NCBI GenBank assembly: GCA_963930735.1
Contig: OZ005740.1
Location: 330,489,973-330,553,972, forward strand
Source of the DNA: Dioctria linearis
Lineage: Eukaryota; Arthropoda; Insecta; Diptera; Asilidae
Reading direction: 5' to 3'
Length of the DNA stretch: 64,000 nt
In this document: one piece after another, positions 22,377 through 32,053 of the stretch
Layout: each line of letters starts with the position of its first letter
Numbering within the stretch: position 1 is the first letter of the stretch
Program-made: the position numbers and the translations under genes
Notes under the pieces: generated by a model
Told to the model about the DNA's origin: nothing
Databases searched by the model: none
What the model saw: only the letters and a program-made list of their open reading frames with translations

Positions 22377-24400
22377 GTTTTCAATAACTGTAAGACGCGT
22401 TGAGTACCCTACCTAAAAGCTGTAATTATGTTTTATGCTTTCCTTCATACAAATGGAGGTGAAATATCCTCTTACTTTCAAACCTATCGAAGAAATGCTT
22501 CCTTGAAAAATTCCGGTTGTTATAGAGTTTTTAACGTCTTAGCGCTATAACGCTATAATCCGAGTTCGATTTTGAAACATTCTTGAGATTGAAGTGTGGA
22601 ATTATCTAGGACTTAAGAAAATTAATTTTCAGTTCAGCCATAGGTTTGGATTTGATTCATAAATCCTAACTTCGAATTCTTTCGGAAGTGTCAGGCTCAA
22701 GGATCAGGGTGAGAGAAACAGCGTTTAATTGCTGTTTTCAAAATCTTTCTTCAAAAGCTTAATATATCTCCTCATCATGGTAGAGAACTAATAAATATTG
22801 GACTAAATATTAAACTCTTTGCTTATTTTCCTCCTAATATTGGACTAAATATTAGGCTCTTTGCTTTGTCGTTCAGAGTGATCTTCCCCAGAAAAAGATA
22901 AACTTCTAGAAACCTGCAAATCGAGGTTTTGTAGTAAACAAAATTGATCCTTTATTGACGACTGTAGCTATTCGATGGTAGACGCGAATCGAATTTAAAA
23001 ATGTTGAACTGTACGCTTGAATCATAAAATGGATGTGCTAATACCACCTCACGGTTATGAAACTTAACGCAGCTAGATGACATAGGTGAAGTCCCTCATA
23101 ATGTTCTGCATAGAGATATAACTGACAAACATGAAAATGACTAAGGTAAGTGACGTCTCATTTGCTAGTATGCAATCAGTTTCCCGAAGGATTATTACTA
23201 CCTGTCTGGGCACCATACTACAAAAAATTGTTTGAAAATGATATTAAGGACGAGATCTAAAATCGATAAATGGAGTGTTCGATTCTATCCCAAGAGGAGA
23301 TATGGTTTTGTGAACGACTGGCTGAAGTGCTCAAATCAGTCATATTAATACTGAACGAACTTGAAAATGTCATTGGAAGACAAGATATGAGGACTGTCCT
23401 TAATCACATATTTGACCACAGTATCAAATTTTTATAACTACCGCCAATTAACTGTACATAGGACCAACTTCAATAATAAAAAAAATATACAAAAAATCAT
23501 CCCCATCTTAACTTAACATAAAACTAAGTATCACCATAGTTAGTAACAACAATAACTATGAAAAATTCTGATACAATACGGATCAGTTGAGTATTCTAGC
23601 TTCATACGATAAAGACTTGAGCATTAGTACGAAGAGTAGCAAATCATACCCTAAAAAAAGGCAGCGTGATAAACTCCCAATATGTTCTAATAGGTTAACA
23701 GGACTAACAAAACCTGAGCAAAAAATCGAACATTGTAGGGCTTTTAAGAATAATAATATAAAATCCACTAGCGATATTGGCGACGTGAGCTTTACAACAA
23801 ATACTGCACAAGGAGGTAAAATGCATCGTCCGCAGATTACAGAAAACACCACGGTAATCACAGGAAACACTATCAAAGTTAATAAAAAGATCCTCTTACC
23901 GTATCTGAAAGAAGATAGCTACAATAATATACTAACTTTGCGGATTACCAATTGTCGAAGATAAAACTGTTGAAATAGATAAGATCGTGCTCAAATTATT
24001 AAAATCAGTTGGATACCACATAATCATTGTATAGCAATCTTCAGAGTACCAACAGGTACCCCCTGTCATTGTAATGCTTTTATATTATTTAATTTGCCTT
24101 TATTATCCTGAGATGTGAATCCATTGAAGTCCTGAGTAGTACTAATTCCAAAATATTAATTTGTTCTACTTATATACTAGAACAACGCCTACTTAATCTA
24201 ACTTACATTATCGTGGCCTGTTGTTACTTAACTTATTATACACTTATGACTAAGTAAATAATTGCAAAACTAAGTAAAGTACCTTACGGTCCAAAAGTAA
24301 TAATAATAAATAACGTAATAATAAAATGGTACAAACTATATGGTAGCGAGGCGCTACACCCCCTACACAAAGATTTCTATTTGAGTTCAAAGGATTTACA
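22377..24400. other. Unassigned spacer
   Basis: No transposon ends or known domains. A near-repeat of 'ttggactaaatattaaactctttgctt' type occurs twice in tandem at about 22798-22866. One unrecognised open frame lies at 23587-23964. Confidence 0.35.
23587..23964 (+). CDS. Unrecognised 125-codon open frame
   Basis: This is an open frame, not a confident gene. It begins at a TTG, so the true start, if any, is unknown. The product is strongly basic and rich in Lys, Ser, Thr and Asn (for example SYPKKRQRDKLP and KPEQKIEHCRAFKNNNIKS), with no signal peptide, membrane segment or zinc knuckle. It lies about 0.4 kb from, and in opposite orientation to, a LINE relic whose coding strand is minus. It could be part of a LINE ORF1, a host exon or chance. 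I do not assign a function. Confidence 0.2.
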   Translation: MSILASYDKDLSISTKSSKSYPKKRQRDKLPICSNRLTGLTKPEQKIEHCRAFKNNNIKSTSDIGDVSFTTNTAQGGKMHRPQITENTTVITGNTIKVNKKILLPYLKEDSYNNILTLRITNCRR

Positions 24401-25450
24401 TTTATAAGGCTTTGAAAAGAAACGTTATTAACCAGAAAATAACCGAATTGGCTAGCAGGTCAGCTGTCCCATTCCCCATAATGCCCATATACCCGAGAGC
24501 CCACTGAAGGGACACGTCTTTGTGGATACGCGGTCTATCCACAGACGTTTTGAGATCGTCAAGTAACTTAGATGTTATCCGAGGGCCACTCAGAGCCATC
24601 AAGGCTACCTGATTATACGAGAGAATAGCAATATCCTGTCCCTTGATTTTGATATCAAGGGCTACATTTATGGCGATGGCGATGGAAAAGACCTCAGCCT
24701 GGAAGACAATGGTGTGAATGGCCAAGTGAGTTCTTCATGCCAATCTCAGGTTAAAAAAGTAAATACCAGTACCGGCTTCCTTATTAGTGAGATTGCCGTC
24801 GGTGGAAATTTTTAAAGTGGACCGGGGAAGGCTCGATAAGGCTCTTACCTCAGCCAACGGCTACATTTCAGCAAAACCCACAGAGAAGCGACGTCCAAAA
24901 TTAAGTTCCGGCACCATCGCATAAAATGGTATATGGGTCAGAAGGTTTTATGTTCCAGCCCACACGCCAATGAGCAATGCGAAGATCCAATCCAAACGTC
25001 CTCTCAACATCCATATGAGGCGCAATCTACACAGAGCTCTTTTGGCATCTCCCTGAATGACAAGATTCAGAGGTGGCAAATTAAGAGAGGACCTCAAGAC
25101 CGTGCATCGCATGGAGTCTGTACTTTCCAGTCAAGCAAGCTTTAGCAGGCTCGCTAGCTTCTGGATCGCAGTCCCCACTTGCATCTTCGGCCACCATACA
25201 CAAAAGGCATACGTGAGCATGGATATTGCTTACTATCGAGGTGTACATCCCGTGCACAAAGCTCAGTTTCATGACCCATGTGCAGCCAAACGTTCCCCTG
25301 CTGTACAGATGTACTGCCAAAAAGTGGACTGAAGATCGAGCCAGAGCAATGAAAAATAGAACCAACATTTCCAAACAGTTTCTGTATTTTAAAGGAAACA
25401 GCCATAGGCAGAAACGATTTAGAGTATGGTTCTTCTCTATGTTGTATCCT
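24401..25450 (-). pseudogene. LINE RT C-terminus plus RNase H, relic
   Basis: Reading the minus strand from about 25450, shifted frames give the RT thumb and linker: MYTSIVSNIHAHVCLL near 25240, which corresponds to 'LYTSVVRPILTYA..VWW', then ACLTGKYRLHAMHGLEVLS near 25100. The RNase H domain follows. STDGNLTNKEAGTGIYF (about 24818-24770) keeps the first catalytic Asp. VFQAEVFSIAIA (about 24705) keeps the Glu. IAILSYNQVALMAL (about 24640) has Tyr for the second Asp of 'SDSQAAL'. SLQWALGYMGIMGNGTADLLANS (about 24500) matches the 'WVPGHMGI.GN..AD.LA' tail. The element is of the RNase H-bearing I/R1/Loa type, as at 1798-2495 but on the opposite strand. Frameshifts in the linker and the lost Asp make it non-functional. 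Confidence 0.85.
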
Positions 25451-26739
25451 CGGATGGTTCGTTAGAGAGCAATCATTTCCGCCTTAGTTGCGAATGAATT
25501 AAAAATAGTATTTTGTAACGTTTCAAAATCACTAGGGAATACGCTTATATTTTCACGGCCTTGAAAATAAGGAAAGACCTGTTAGACAGAAAAATTTAAA
25601 TTCAATCACATAGTAAAACCGATCCAATAGTAGTATCATATGCTGATTAGTAGCAATCATCTGTACAATTTTAAAGAAAAATCTTATTTTCATAATTGCC
25701 CTTGCCCAGCTGGAATATGACCGTTACTTCCACCTTTTAAGATATTTTATTGCCAATGTACTCACAAAAAGAATGCTTTTTGAAGCCTTCATAATTTTTC
25801 TCTTTCGACCGATAACGAAACTGCGCTTTTAAAAACAACGCGAGAAACTTATCGAAAAAAAGTTTTTAAACATTTGAAAAAATATTTTGCTTAAGTCCAC
25901 CTAGATAAAAAAAAAAGATTAATGCCAATCATTATAGTCATTTCCGGTGGCTCAATCAAATCTCTGATTGTAATGCCAATTTCCTTAGCAATGGTTCAAG
26001 TAAGGAGTGACTTCAGTACGGTGATTACAATTTACAATTTACATATATTTATGAGTTGTTACGGTGTGTAAATACAACAAAATTAAGCTATAGGTAAATA
26101 TGCAATCCATATATGTAGGTAGGCATCCCTGGCTACATGTTATAGATTCCCAGTTCCAATTGCATATTATTCGAGTTTCAGTATACCAATCAAGGAGCAA
26201 TCAACTGGTTTTGTTGAAGTTGATGTATTTCCATGATGATCAAATTGTTGGGTATAGAGATATAGAGAGAGCAACTAGTGGTCAATGTAAATTTATTTTG
26301 TAATTCATCACATACCGTTTGCATAATAAAAAGCAAATAACTTAATTGCTATGTTAAGAAATAAAGCAAGAAAAACGCTAGAATCTTACGATACAATAGA
26401 TCAAGGGGGTCAACCTGGAACCCACCGCTCAATAGTGGGCGATTCAGGATTTCATGGTGGACAGTATAGCTTTTGTCCGATGCTGGAGTTACTTTCACTG
26501 CGCATCTAACACTATAGTGGAATGACGAGGGTGGGGCGCATATCAAAATATAAAGTGTGGTAGATTAAAACTAAATAGACTTTAAGTGCACCTGTGTTTA
26601 ATATTACAGATACTAGGTATAATTTTATTTATGCTCTCTATTAAGTAGGTATAACATCCACGTAGGTACCAAATCCATATAATGAAGAAAAAAAAACTAA
26701 AAAGATAAATTTAACAATATATTTTTACCAAACCCCCAC
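25451..26739. other. Unassigned spacer
   Basis: No gene, inverted repeat pair or known motif recognised. Confidence 0.35.
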
Positions 26740-27140
26740 TCAAAAATTATGAGTTCTTTGTAGTTGGGTTAAATTAAGTATGGTCATCCATCCGTGCAAG
26801 TTTGATTTGTTGAAATGGATTTTTGTACCTATTTTTAGAACGGTTCATCTGACAGTAAATATGATTCTAAACAATTTCAGAGAATTTTATATTCGGAAGA
26901 ACTTTTCAGTAGAATAAAAACGTCTAAGACTGATCGTTTTCACAGTCGTAAAAAGCCTAAATTTTGTATGGTAACACCAAAAAGGGGTACCTGATTTCTT
27001 CCGTTTTTGAAATTTTGTTTACTAGTTTTAAGAAAACTACGTGTACAAAATTTCAGCTATTTACGTCACCGTCGATGAGCTCTCACGCAGTGTGCAAATA
27101 TATGGTGAAAAATGCAAGTAGGGCACTACGAAAGAATTTT
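26740..27140 (-). repeat. Dispersed repeat family A, copy 2 (inverted)
   Basis: On the reverse strand this reads through the same landmarks as the 2.6-3.3 kb copy. These are a tandem-module fragment ('tttttcaccatatatttgcacactgcgtgagagc', then 'agctgaaattttgtacacg' and 'tggtgttaccatacaaaatttaggc'), followed by 'gtgaaaacgatcagtctta', 'gaaaagttcttc' and 'aaatcaaacttgcacggatgg'. Order and spacing are preserved, so the two loci derive from one longer parent sequence. Confidence 0.75.
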
Positions 27141-27710
27141 GAAAAAAAATCTAAATTTTTTTAATATTATGTGTGGGTGTCCATTCAATTTTGTTCTAAC
27201 AGATTTTTTTCTTTGTGTTACAAACGCGGTATGCAAACTTAGTATATGTTAGTTATGGCAACTGCATTAGAGATAATCGAGAAAACAGCCTTAAAAACTA
27301 TCTTCTGGTCAACCTGTCCAAATAAAAACCATCATATGAAAAATCATAAAGGTCAATATCGATGAATTGAATTCCTAGATCTATTGAGACCAAAATCTTT
27401 AAAAGTTCGTCACAAGATCTTAGTAGAGAGCTTACTATCAAACTTGGATCCAAAGTAGTGTCTTTAAAGAAAAACTTAAGGCAGCCAATCAATTCGGGAA
27501 TATGTATTTGTTGAATAATATTAAATAATTATTATTAATTCATTGAGTAAGTATTTCGAAAATTTATAAATTTAAAAACAAAAATTTCTTCACTTTATGT
27601 TGTTCTTCGAAATTATTTAATTACATATTTTTATTTTTATGGCTATAATAACTATTTAAAACAGGAAAACTGTATATATATATTTTTAAATACCAAGGAT
27701 GTGTTCAAGT

Positions 27711-27820
27711 TTCAGTTTTAAACCGACTATAGCTTTTCATAACCAAGTTAGTATGTGATCTATCTATAGGTGAAGCCAGAAAAGCTATATCTCGCTATTA
27801 GTCAAAATTCAAACACAATC
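27711..27820. mobile_element. Short MITE-like inverted repeat, related to 58311-58504
   Basis: It begins 'gtgttcaagtttcagtttt' and ends with the inverse 'aaaattcaaacacaatcc'. Both arms contain a 'ctatagc/gctat' word. The ends match those of the longer element at 58311-58504, suggesting one MITE family with deleted members. No coding content. Confidence 0.5.
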
Positions 27821-27884
27821 CAAAAATATTTCATTACTTGAAAGAATTCGATGAGCAACAACAGTATCTGACCCAAGAGCAAAA

Positions 27885-28616
27885 GGGTTATCAGGACTCG
27901 GCGAGTACGAGTCCCAAATTTTTAAAACTCGTCGAACCCGAGTCGAGTCTCGATCTACTCAAATAAATAACCAAAGACGTTTAATATTTTGGAGCTCAAT
28001 AACAATTCTCATTGCTGAAGTTTTTGTAACAAAAAAAAATTACTAAAATTTGTTAAAATTAAAATTATTTATTGAATTGAATAATTCACAGATTTTATAG
28101 ATAGAACTTGCTGGAATAGATTTATTTTAACTGCCATCTAATAAACGAAAAGAAAACACTTCTTATTTTTCCCGCAACGTACACATATATATTTTTATTT
28201 TACATACATTGTAACCGCCAACGCATTTCGTCTTATCACAACATCATCAGGGCTACAACAAGATCCCTGATGATGTTCTGATAAGACGTAACGCATTGGC
28301 GGTTACAATGTAAAATATGTAAAATAAAGTGTTTTGTTTTCTTTTATAAGATAATTTGATCAAATTTACACCAATTTGATTAGATGTTTACATTTTCATG
28401 TTGTATAGTTTTATTTTTGTAAACTTTGACTTTATTCAGTAATAATGGAAGTGAGACGAGTCTTTATTAATGTCTGCAGCAATGTGTATAATTGAGAAAA
28501 ACATAAATCTAGAAATTGATCAAAACATTCCTACATACGTAGATTACCTTTCGAATTTACTGGTCGAGTCCCGAGTCCGAGTAACTATCCAAATACTCGA
28601 CGAGTTCAGAAACCGC
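27885..28616. mobile_element. TIR element with GACTCG-rich ends
   Basis: The left end reads 'ttatcaggactcggcgagta' and continues with repeated GAGTC/CTCG words. The right end, read inverted, is 'tttctgaactcgtcgagta' followed by 'gactcgggactcga'. The arms are imperfect inverted repeats of about 60-70 bp. The interior carries the palindrome at 28140-28352. No target duplication could be fixed, so the superfamily is left open. Confidence 0.55.
28140..28352. repeat. Large palindrome with hammerhead-ribozyme-like cores
   Basis: Two arms of about 55-60 bp (28197-28253 and 28266-28325) are nearly exact inverse copies around a loop of about 12 nt. Weaker symmetry ('gaaaagaaaacacttc' against 'gtgttttgttttctttt') extends outward. 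Each arm, read toward its outer end, contains CTGATGA, then a short self-complementary segment. On the plus arm this leads to GTAAC (CTGATGA at 28267-28273, GTAAC at 28288-28292). On the minus arm it leads to GAAAT (CTGATGA at 28250-28244, GAAA at 28229-28226). CUGAUGA-stem-GAAA is the conserved hammerhead core, and such ribozymes are known in Penelope-like retroelements of animals. Both copies depart from consensus, so activity is doubtful. Confidence 0.6.
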
Positions 28617-29721
28617 TTGGATTTTATCTATGTTATGTTTGTAAAGTAAATTTAGGGGTCATGCGAACTTGTAATTTCATAACTACAAATTCATGTAATT
28701 CTCCCTTACTACTAGAACTTACCGTAATTAGTAACAATTGTTTTTTATTAGCTGAACATTTTTATTCCTTTACCAGAAAATCAAAAAAAAATTGATTTGA
28801 GTAACATGATAGAGGATTAATTGCCAATTTACATTAATTGTTAAACACATATAATCACTGACATACAGGACTTGATCATCGAATTATACTCAGCAAAAAA
28901 TAAAAAGAATGCATATTTGAAGTTGGTTGGAGTTGGTTGGTGTGGAGAAAGAGGTAGGAGTACGGTTGAAAAGGGGAAAGTAGGAGAGCGGTTGAAAGGG
29001 AAAATGTTGTCAAGGGTGTGGTGGTTGGCAGTGAGATGGAAGGGCGATGGGATGGAAGTAATGGGTGAAATTTTTGGGATAGGACGGAAGAGATGTTTAA
29101 AGAACTTATTTCAATTTGTTAAAATGTAATTAACACTCAAGAAAAATTTCTTGTTTATGATTTCAGAGACGAATTGATCCTTTCCCAAGTAGTTGTGGAT
29201 TAGTTCGGAGAGCGATTTCAGCACCACTTGTATTTCCTTCGAACCGTTCGCAAATGGCTCTCACAACCGCGCTCACCACAATTTGGCAACCAAATTGGCG
29301 GAAATATCTAGGTTCGCACAAGCATGTAACAACAAGTTGCGAGAGTTGATTAGGACATTGTCTCCGAACTGCATTATAACTACAATGAAATAGTTCTGCC
29401 CATTTAATAGAACTATTTAACAACTACTATGCGGCTATGCGAGAGCGAAACTTATAAGAACGCAGGAACAAAAGAAAGGAATGAGATGCAACATTTATTA
29501 GATAAAATTTTATTTAAGAAATTAAAAAATTTGTAAGACTGTTAGAGTTCATTAAAATTGCTTCTAATATATATAGAATGCTTGGAAAATTAAAAAAAAT
29601 ATATATTTTATGATATAAAATGAGTACTCGAATTAGTGACTAACTGAAATTTTCAACAGCTAAATTTTTTCCAAAATGGACAAACGCCCATTTGCTCTAA
29701 TAAATATGGCGGATGTGCATA
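28617..29721. other. Unassigned spacer
   Basis: No gene recognised. A purine-rich, G-rich stretch at 28920-29090 stands out in composition ('ggttggagttggttgg', 'gaaaggggaaagtagg') but gives no known motif. Confidence 0.35.
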
Positions 29722-29723
29722 TA

Positions 29724-30979
29724 AGAGGTGTCCGGAATAAAAATTAGTCATATATTTCAGTTTGCCAAAATGTAAAAAACTGATCGATCGCATTCATTCT
29801 TATTCCACTTTCTTCCCCACACTTGTTACTTTAAATATATACGTCAGTCAGTCATTTGGCACTGTAGTGACGAGAATGGGATCAAAAAGTGAAAAGCAGA
29901 CCAAATACAATAAGTACCCAGATTTGAGTCAACCAAATTTGGGAAACTTCTTAAAATTCCTAAGAGCACCATCCAAAAGGTATGAAAAAATTTTAAGGAA
30001 AGGCTAACAACTTAGAGGAAACCTGGATCGGGGACGAAAAAAGGGTTAACGTGATACAACAAAAGTGCAGATGATTAAAAGACATCAAAAACTATCGATC
30101 AGGGATGCCGCAGCGAAACGTAAAATACCGAAGTCTACAATTCAGGACACGAAAAAAGACTGATACTGAAAAGTTTCAAGGTGTCCAATATTCCTGATCG
30201 CGATGATGCGAAACAAAAAATGCGTAAAACTCATCTCCGAAAGCTGTACACACATTTTTTAACGAACTTATTCTGCTATGTCATGGATAACAGAAGTTAT
30301 TGTAAATCAGACTTCAGCCAAAATCCAGGTCAGGAGTTTTATATTGTCATACGTCGGAGAGTAGTAGCCTAAAAGTTGAGAGTGCGTTTCAGTGAGTGAA
30401 GTTTAAGGTTCCCACAAAAATACCTTATTTGGCAAACGATGTGTTCCTGGGTCTGGACATCCAAACCATTTATCACAAAAGGGAGCGTGAAGGAATATTT
30501 GCAGAAAAGGTTTCTTCCATTCATCAGGCTCCACAGGACTTCTGTAATGTTTTAGGCAGATTTGGCAACATCCTATTGTAGCAAGACAGCAATAGAATTT
30601 TACTACCAAAACGTCATCAATCTTGTTCCTAACGAGGCAAATCTTGTGAATTGCCCAGAGCATCGACCTATCGAACGTTACTGGGCGCATGTGAAACAAA
30701 ACCTGAACAAAGAAGCAATGCAAGACTCTTGAAATTAAAAAAAAAAAAAAAAAAAAAAACGTAAATGTTACAATTACTATGAGTTTTGGTTATGGTAAGG
30801 TGTAAAAAAAAAGTAAAATTTTTTTTATATGGATAAAAGAAATTAGAATAAATTTGATGCTGTTGTATTTTGAAGTTAAAACTTTGATTATTATATGCAA
30901 AAAAAATTACTCCAGTAAATATATTTTTTACAAATTTAAAACTATGACTCTCCGACCACTTTTCATTCCGGACACCTCT
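29724..30979 (+). mobile_element. Tc1/mariner element with complete ends, defective
   Basis: Inverted ends AGAGGTGTCCGGAATAAAAA (left) and AGAGGTGTCCGGAATGAAAA (right, inverted) are flanked by TA at 29722-29723 and 30980-30981. Length is 1256 bp, a normal full length for a Tc1/mariner element. It encodes a decayed transposase on the plus strand and contains an A23 run just after the stop codon (30737-30759). Confidence 0.93.
29870..30732 (+). pseudogene. Tc1/mariner transposase, multiply frameshifted
   Basis: The N-terminus is read near 29876 (MGSKSEKQTKYNKYPD). A helix-turn-helix-like segment, KRHQKLSIRDAAAKRKIPKS, lies at about 30076-30135. The catalytic region begins in the frame at 30181: VSNIPDRDDAKQKMRKTHLR, then CYVMDNRSYCKSDF. 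The last corresponds to 'CVMDDETY.K.DF', keeping the first Asp of the pair. KYLIWQTMCSW and SKPFITKGSV-like words can be assembled across shifts. The C-terminal frame at 30556-30732 is open: ADLATSYCSKTAIEFYYQN carries the second Asp ('PDLASCHY' in relatives), and CPEHRPIERYWAHVKQNLNK carries the third acidic position in the 'RPIE.YW' signature. At least four shifts or stops break it. It is a cut-and-paste transposase relic. Confidence 0.88.
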
Positions 30980-31429
30980 TATGTACCACAACCATTAAGT
31001 TAACTTTGCCACAAGTATCTATTTATTTGTGACTGATAATTGCAGCATTGTGTATCACACCTATTCGTATCTGGATCGTAACTGTGTCCCATCAATTAAC
31101 TTATTACACCATAATGGTTGTTTTTTTATAACTAACTCACGTACAAAATTCATGGATTTACTGTCAAAGCAGCAAATCTATTATACATGTATAAGCAGAA
31201 CGAATTGTGCTAAACTGTACTAATTTAGAAAATGAACATTTTTTTATGGAAAAACAAAATATGTTTTAAATACGTGAAATGTGTTAATAATATTTATAAA
31301 ATGTAATGTCCAATTTTAGATGAATCCATTTGAAAGGATTTAAATGAATTTGTATTTTTCATTTGTAGTAAACTAGAGTTAAGAACTTCTTTTCCAAATA
31401 TAATTTTCTCGATTAAAACTACACAGCTG

Positions 31430-31650
31430 TCTCTAAAAACCGTTACGTTTTGTTCTGAACTACACGGTTGTAACCAACAGCCACGTAGTTCTATTCAGAG
31501 CTTCAAAGTTGTCAATAACAACCATGTAGTTGTATTCATAACCACAGGGCTGTATAAATATAATGTGTTTCTCCTGAGAGCTCCAGAGTTGTATATTACA
31601 GTTAAATAGTGGCGTTGAGAGCTACTGACTTGCAGGTCACAACATTGATA
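31430..31650. repeat. Degenerate tandem array of about 35-40 bp units
   Basis: Units share 'gttgt....acaaccacgtagttctattcagagct' words, repeated about five times with strong drift. A related array (TACATGGTTGTGAACTAC words) lies at 33840-34000, beyond the Helitron-like element. The two arrays may be the arms or subterminal repeats of a larger element into which the MITE and Helitron-like element inserted. Confidence 0.5.
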
Positions 31651-31707
31651 CAAAGATTAACAAAGTATGGCCGAATTATCTGTCAATTGGTTGCTTGTCT
31701 CAAGGTA

Positions 31708-31923
31708 TATAGAATACAAGGTATTCCCTTTACGAACCACGTTCCGCAATTAGTCACAAAATATTGTGAAAATGTATAGGAAAGTACGGTATAGAGAACA
31801 CAATACTCTCTCTCCTCTCTCTGTCTTACATATAAAAATGTATATATATTAGTCACAGAATTACGTTACAGGCTATCAGCTGCAATGTGGCAACATTTTA
31901 ATGGGAATACCTTGTCTTCTATA
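31708..31923. mobile_element. MITE family C, copy 1
   Basis: Inverted ends TATAGAATACAAGGTATTCCC and TATAGAAGACAAGGTATTCCC enclose about 170 bp of non-coding DNA. It contains 'gaaccacgttccgcaattag', 'agagaacacaatactctc' and a (CT)-rich tract 'ctctctcctctctctgt'. Two further copies are at 37055-37163 (left half only) and 58500-58691. The flanking TA-rich sequence does not allow a certain target duplication. Confidence 0.85.
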
Positions 31924-32053
31924 TATATTGGCTTGCCTCATTTGTCAATGTCACAATCGTCCTTCTATTTAGAAATTTCTTTGCTCTCCCACTAACACAT
32001 ACATAATTACTTTCCCAAAATGATTTAAACGAAGAAACTAATATTTGTTTAAA

